NCBI GenBank assembly: GCA_045595845.1
Contig: JAZOBF010000007.1
Location: 1-26,496 of the forward strand
Source of the DNA: RGIG3009 sp045595845
GTDB lineage: Bacteria > Bacillota > Clostridia > Oscillospirales > Acutalibacteraceae
DNA length: 26,496 nt
Reading direction: 5' to 3'
The position numbers were made by a program, and so were the translations under genes. Shown in pieces: positions 23,852 to 26,496 of this stretch (position 1 is the first letter of the stretch; every line of letters starts with the position of its first letter). Under the pieces are notes generated by a model. That model ran no database searches and was not told the origin of the DNA. It saw nothing but the letters and a program-made list of their open reading frames with translations.

Positions 23852-24605
23852 CTTCACGCATCTCCTTCCAAATATGACTAAAATACTCGGAGAAGCGAGG
23901 ATCACTTCGACACGAAAGGGGAGAGCGATCCCTATCAAACACAATGGGATAGATTTCTTTAATCATGGCAGGTCTTGCCGATAAAACCAAAATTGCATCT
24001 CCCATAGACACCGCTTCCGGTATATCATGCGTGACCATCAGCATCGTTACTTTTTCAGCTTTCAGAATACGGTATACATCATCGGTAACCGATAACCGCG
24101 TTTGGAAATCCAACGCACTGAACGCTTCATCCAACAACAAGATATCCGGTCCGGTTGCCAATGTTCTAATCAACGCTACGCGTTGGCGCATACCGCCCGA
24201 TAATTGGCGCGGATATTTGTTCCGAAATTCATACAACCCGTATGTCCTCAACAGCTCCTCCGCTCGCTTTATGGTTTGATCGGAAATGGCGTGCCGAATT
24301 TCCAAACCGAACAACACATTATCCCAAATCGTACGCCACTCCAACAAATTATCCCGTTGGAGCATATACCCAATATGCGGCGATATTCCTTTTGTTTCTT
24401 TGCCGGCAATTTCAATGCAGCCGTTTGAGTGTGGCAGTAAACCGGCAATCACCGAAAGCAGTGTACTTTTACCGCATCCGCTGGGGCCGACGATACTCAA
24501 AAACTGTCCCTGCGGAACCGAAAAAGTAATATTTCGAAATGCTTCTATCTCTCCGTTTTCCGCTTGATATTTAAATCCGGCATTTTTGACACACAACATA
24601 TCCAT
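23835..24605 (-). CDS. ABC transporter ATPase, SsuB/TauB/ThiZ-like
   Basis: This 256-residue ATPase belongs to the nitrate/sulfonate/taurine/HMP import family. It has Walker A GPSGCGKST, Q-loop YMLQRDNLLEWRTIWDNV, signature LSGGMRQRVALIRTLA, Walker B ILLLDEAFSALD, and the switch His in MVTHDIPEAVSMG. ATG 24605 (MDMLCVKN) follows GAGGTG; ATG 24599 is an alternative two codons on. The open frame to 24641 has no support. It is the first gene of the three-gene operon. No clear promoter was found in the 100 bases upstream. Confidence 0.92.
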   Translation of the reverse strand: MDMLCVKNAGFKYQAENGEIEAFRNITFSVPQGQFLSIVGPSGCGKSTLLSVIAGLLPHSNGCIEIAGKETKGISPHIGYMLQRDNLLEWRTIWDNVLFGLEIRHAISDQTIKRAEELLRTYGLYEFRNKYPRQLSGGMRQRVALIRTLATGPDILLLDEAFSALDFQTRLSVTDDVYRILKAEKVTMLMVTHDIPEAVSMGDAILVLSARPAMIKEIYPIVFDRDRSPLSCRSDPRFSEYFSHIWKEMREDEEVK

Positions 24606-24694
24606 GGAACACTTCACCTCTCTTGCGATATCGACCCTCACTTTATTTCATGCGAAAAGCAGGGGAAAGGTGCATACTTTCTTTGAGCAATAAA

Positions 24695-24730
24695 AAACAG
24701 CAGACGCCCCCTAGAGAGCATCTGCTGTTT
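24695..24730 (-). terminator. Terminator behind the SPFH gene
   Basis: A 10-bp perfect stem (AAACAGCAGA at 24695-24704, TCTGCTGTTT at 24721-24730) has a 16-base loop. In the minus direction it is followed by TTTTTTATTG. Confidence 0.8.
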
Positions 24731-24753
24731 TACCATATATTCTTTTACACTAT

Positions 24754-25692
24754 TCAATTGCAGCAGGGATCATTTTTCTTAGAGGGTGTTGCCGCGGGAG
24801 CGGGAGCGGTGACATCACCGATACCGGTCGTTTCCGAAAACATGACATTGGCTTTGGTCATATCCACAGCGTCAGTGGGAACAATGATCTTGGAAGCCTT
24901 ACCGTTAGACATGGAGACCAGTGCTTCATACTTCTTCAGTTCCAGTACAGCTTCATCCACACCGGCAGCCTTGAGCGCCGCCAAACCGTCGGCTTCTGCC
25001 TGCTTGGCAAGGAGAATGGCTTTCGCTTCACCTTCCGCTCTGGCAATACGCGCATCGCGCTCGCCTTCTGCGGCGAGGATCAAGGCTTGTTTATCACCCT
25101 CAGCACGCGTGATCACGGCTGCCTTGTGACCCTCGGCCTCCAACAATGTTTCGCGGCGATCACGCTCGGCTTTCATTTGCTTTTCCATAGCATTCTGAAT
25201 TTCTGCAGGCGGAATAATATTTTTAAGCTCGACTCTGTTGACCTTAATACCCCATTGATCGGTAGCGGAATCCAGAATATTTGTCATTTTTCCGTTTATC
25301 GTATCACGGGAGGTCAAGGTATCGTCCAGTTCCAGTTCACCAACGATATTACGCAGTGTAGTCGCGGTAAGGTTGGAAAGTGCACTGATGGGGTTGACCG
25401 CACCATAGGTAAATAATTTAGCATCAAAGACCTTGAAATATACCACGGTATCGATCTGCATGGTAACATTATCCTTGGTAATGACCGGTTGGGGAGGGGA
25501 GTCCAAAACTTGTTCCTTCAAGGTAACTTTTTTGGCAATACGATCCAAAACCGGAACTAGAAAATGCAATCCCGCACCCCAGGTTTTCTTATACTTACCC
25601 AATCGCTCAACCACATATTCGGTTTGCTGCTGAACAACTTTCAAACTGAATATTAGGATCAACACGACAATAATAGCGATAACAAACGGCAT
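24754..25692 (-). CDS. SPFH-domain (stomatin/prohibitin-like, QmcA-type) membrane protein
   Basis: This 312-residue protein is anchored by one N-terminal helix (PFVIAIIVVLILIFSLKVV). The SPFH domain follows (about 20-190; YVVERLGKYKKTWGAGLHFL, LDSPPQPVITKDNVTMQID, ATTLRNIVGELELDD), then an Ala/Glu-rich coiled coil (about 185-250) with repeats of the AEGERDARIARAEGEAKA kind. The tail is Ala/Pro-rich and ends in DPCCN. Such proteins form large membrane-bound oligomeric cages and organise membrane microdomains or proteases. GAGGTG precedes ATG 25692, and a sigma-A promoter is at 25743-25772. A partner NfeD-type gene, common for this family, is not adjacent. The terminal Cys pair is unusual to my eye and could be a lipidation or metal site. 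Confidence 0.93.
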   Translation of the reverse strand: MPFVIAIIVVLILIFSLKVVQQQTEYVVERLGKYKKTWGAGLHFLVPVLDRIAKKVTLKEQVLDSPPQPVITKDNVTMQIDTVVYFKVFDAKLFTYGAVNPISALSNLTATTLRNIVGELELDDTLTSRDTINGKMTNILDSATDQWGIKVNRVELKNIIPPAEIQNAMEKQMKAERDRRETLLEAEGHKAAVITRAEGDKQALILAAEGERDARIARAEGEAKAILLAKQAEADGLAALKAAGVDEAVLELKKYEALVSMSNGKASKIIVPTDAVDMTKANVMFSETTGIGDVTAPAPAATPSKKNDPCCN

Positions 25693-25742
25693 AAAATCAC
25701 CTCATTCGATATTTTACAACATAAAAGTATTATGTTTCTTTG

Positions 25743-25772
25743 AGTATACCATATGCAGGCAAAGACTGTCAA
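25743..25772 (-). promoter_or_regulatory. Sigma-A promoter of the SPFH gene
   Basis: On the minus strand, TTGACA (25767-25772) and TATACT (25743-25748) have an 18-base spacer. The ATG lies about 50 bases downstream. Confidence 0.75.
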
Positions 25773-25801
25773 ATAACAGTATTCGGAAAAAGAGAGTGTC
25801 C

Positions 25802-25999
25802 ATGATGTACCCTTATCACAACAAAATCAAACAACGGATCAGAAACGGTGAATTGATCGGATATCGATTTGTTGAGAACTATCCTAACATAGGGAAATGC
25901 TTAGTTTTGGAATTTAACAGCCCGCCGTTTACCAGACCCATTCGTCCGCACAAATATCATGAGTATGCGACTCTGTTGTCAAATATAAAACCTAAGTAA
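25802..25999 (+). CDS. Small conserved-looking protein of unknown function
   Basis: The ORF encodes about 65 residues from ATG 25802; the next codon is also ATG, and a GTG at 25796 is possible. Only a modest ribosome binding site (AGAGAG) is present. The protein is basic and aromatic: MYPYHNKIKQRIRNGELIGY, a middle of the type NIGKCLVLEFNSPPF, and an end PIRPHKYHEYATLL. The pattern YHN...I..GEL.GY...Y..I...LVL.F....PIR...Y.EY..LL resembles small Firmicutes proteins often labelled hypothetical. I recall this loosely and cannot confirm it. It starts about 30 bases upstream of the divergent SPFH promoter and has no visible terminator. Confidence 0.5.
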   Translation: MMYPYHNKIKQRIRNGELIGYRFVENYPNIGKCLVLEFNSPPFTRPIRPHKYHEYATLLSNIKPK

Positions 26000-26024
26000 T
26001 TTTCAGAAAGTTTCGGGATTCCCC

Positions 26025-26053
26025 TTGACATTCGGTTTCTTTCCTGTTATACT
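26025..26053 (+). promoter_or_regulatory. Sigma-A promoter of the initiator tRNA gene
   Basis: TTGACA (26025-26030) and TATACT (26048-26053) have exact 17-base spacing. It is 28 bases upstream of the tRNA. Confidence 0.82.
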
Positions 26054-26081
26054 ATTATCGTTCCCAAGAGAACGCATATAT

Positions 26082-26156
<75 letters not shown>

Positions 26157-26157
26157 C

Positions 26158-26193
26158 AAAAATCACGGTACACTTTTGTGTGCCGTGATTTTT
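26158..26193 (+). terminator. Terminator of the tRNA gene
   Basis: A 16-bp near-perfect stem (AAAAATCACGGTACAC with GTGTGCCGTGATTTTT, TTTT loop) lies two bases behind the tRNA CCA. The T-tract is part of the 3' arm. Confidence 0.88.
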
Positions 26194-26377
26194 GCTTATT
26201 ACGAGAGATGAGTTTGCACTTCCACTTTTGTGAGGGTTATGAGCCCGAAGGGCGAATAACTTGTGGGCGTTTGTGAGCGCCGCCGGTGGCGGATACAGCG
26301 AACAAAAAGCCCTCTGCCGCGGTCGAAATTTGCCGAACGATAGTGAGATCAGCCAATTTCGGGCACCGCAAAGGTAT
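26194..26377. other. Non-coding scar with tRNA-derived pieces and a large hairpin
   Basis: There is no gene here that I can support. The stretch contains GGGTTATGAGCCCGA (26234-26248), the exact reverse complement of the initiator tRNA anticodon arm (26107-26121). It also has a long imperfect hairpin near 26316-26371 (GGTCGAAATTTGCC against GCCAATTTCGGGCACC). The minus-strand frames through it read like the spurious RFELPT-type proteins that arise from reversed tRNA sequence. Confidence 0.6.
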
Positions 26378-26409
26378 GGTCGGAAGTTCGAATCTTTCTC
26401 CCGCAACCA
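26378..26409 (+). repeat. Second copy of the initiator tRNA 3' end (possible attachment-site remnant)
   Basis: The 32 bases repeat 26125-26156 (variable loop, T arm, acceptor 3' strand and CCA) with a single C-to-T difference. The rest of the tRNA is missing. Direct repeats of a tRNA 3' end usually mark one end of an integrated element. Confidence 0.75.
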
Positions 26410-26415
26410 ACAGTG

Positions 26416-26439
26416 CGAACCGAAAAAGATATCGGTTCG
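26416..26439. repeat. Short hairpin behind the tRNA fragment
   Basis: An 8-bp perfect stem has arms CGAACCGA (26416-26423) and TCGGTTCG (26432-26439), with no T-tract of its own. Its role is unknown. Confidence 0.5.
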
Positions 26440-26440
26440 G

Positions 26441-26475
26441 AAAACCCAGAAACCACAACGGTTTCTGGGTTTTTT
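26441..26475. terminator. Terminator at the right edge of the window
   Basis: A long stem (AAAACCCAGAAACC at 26441-26454, GGTTTCTGGGTTTT from 26460) with a five-base loop is followed by TTTTT on the plus strand. On the minus strand A/T-rich arms could also allow termination. It has no visible gene of its own in the window. Confidence 0.8.
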
Positions 26476-26496
26476 CGTGCCATTTTTCAAGGTGGA

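Noticed and set aside
24606..24690. Possible thiamine (TPP) riboswitch ahead of the NMT1-type transporter operon.
   Set aside because: I searched the minus-strand leader for the conserved CTGAGA and the later TPP core and found only a lone TGAGGGTC. The space is also too short.

Overview
The window looks like a chromosomal segment of a Gram-positive, spore-forming member of the Clostridia, probably of the Oscillospirales/Ruminococcaceae type. The evidence is a full SpoIIE sporulation phosphatase, strong AGGAGG-type ribosome binding sites, sigma-A promoters of the TTGACA/TATAAT kind, a T-box ahead of thrS, an ECF-type vitamin transporter component and a clostridial-type IS200 element. The family placement is inference from protein style; no rRNA is present to settle it.

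Layout. 1-226 holds the tail of an unidentified gene. 228-955 is an apparently intact IS200/IS605-type insertion sequence with one Y1 transposase and matching subterminal hairpins. 1003-7931 is a minus-strand block: a P-type Ca2+-type ATPase, a small integral membrane protein, a YkpA-like ABC-F protein and, behind its own terminator and promoter, a phosphoglucomutase/phosphomannomutase. Divergent from it is spoIIE (8099-10429). thrS (10487-12421, minus) follows, preceded by a T-box leader. Back to back with that leader is a cobalamin riboswitch driving a membrane-anchored DUF4430 (transcobalamin-like) protein and an ECF S component (13103-14000), probably a vitamin B12 uptake pair. A new sigma-A promoter at 14035-14063 starts a plus-strand operon: FG-GAP/VCBS-like lipoprotein, OmpR-type response regulator, sensor kinase, DUF1385 protein and prmC (14099-19391).

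19395-21970 is an amino-acid ABC transporter operon (binding protein, permease, ATPase). Its binding protein appears circularly permuted: the segment that normally closes the SBP_bac_3 fold sits directly behind the lipobox, and the protein ends where lobe 2 normally ends. Two sequences matching the arginine-repressor ARG box lie upstream, one over the -35 element. Convergent to it, on the minus strand, is an NMT1/SsuA-like ABC importer (ATPase, permease, lipoprotein; 24605 down to 22009), then an SPFH/stomatin-like membrane protein (24754-25692). The right end carries a small conserved-looking ORF, an initiator tRNA-Met with its own promoter and terminator, and a 220-base scar containing a second copy of the tRNA 3' end and an inverted copy of its anticodon arm.

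Most genes are housekeeping or transport genes. The items most worth following are the permuted binding protein with its putative ArgR control, the B12-riboswitch DUF4430/ECF-S pair, the degenerate second ATPase site of the ABC-F protein, and the tRNA-derived scar at the right edge.
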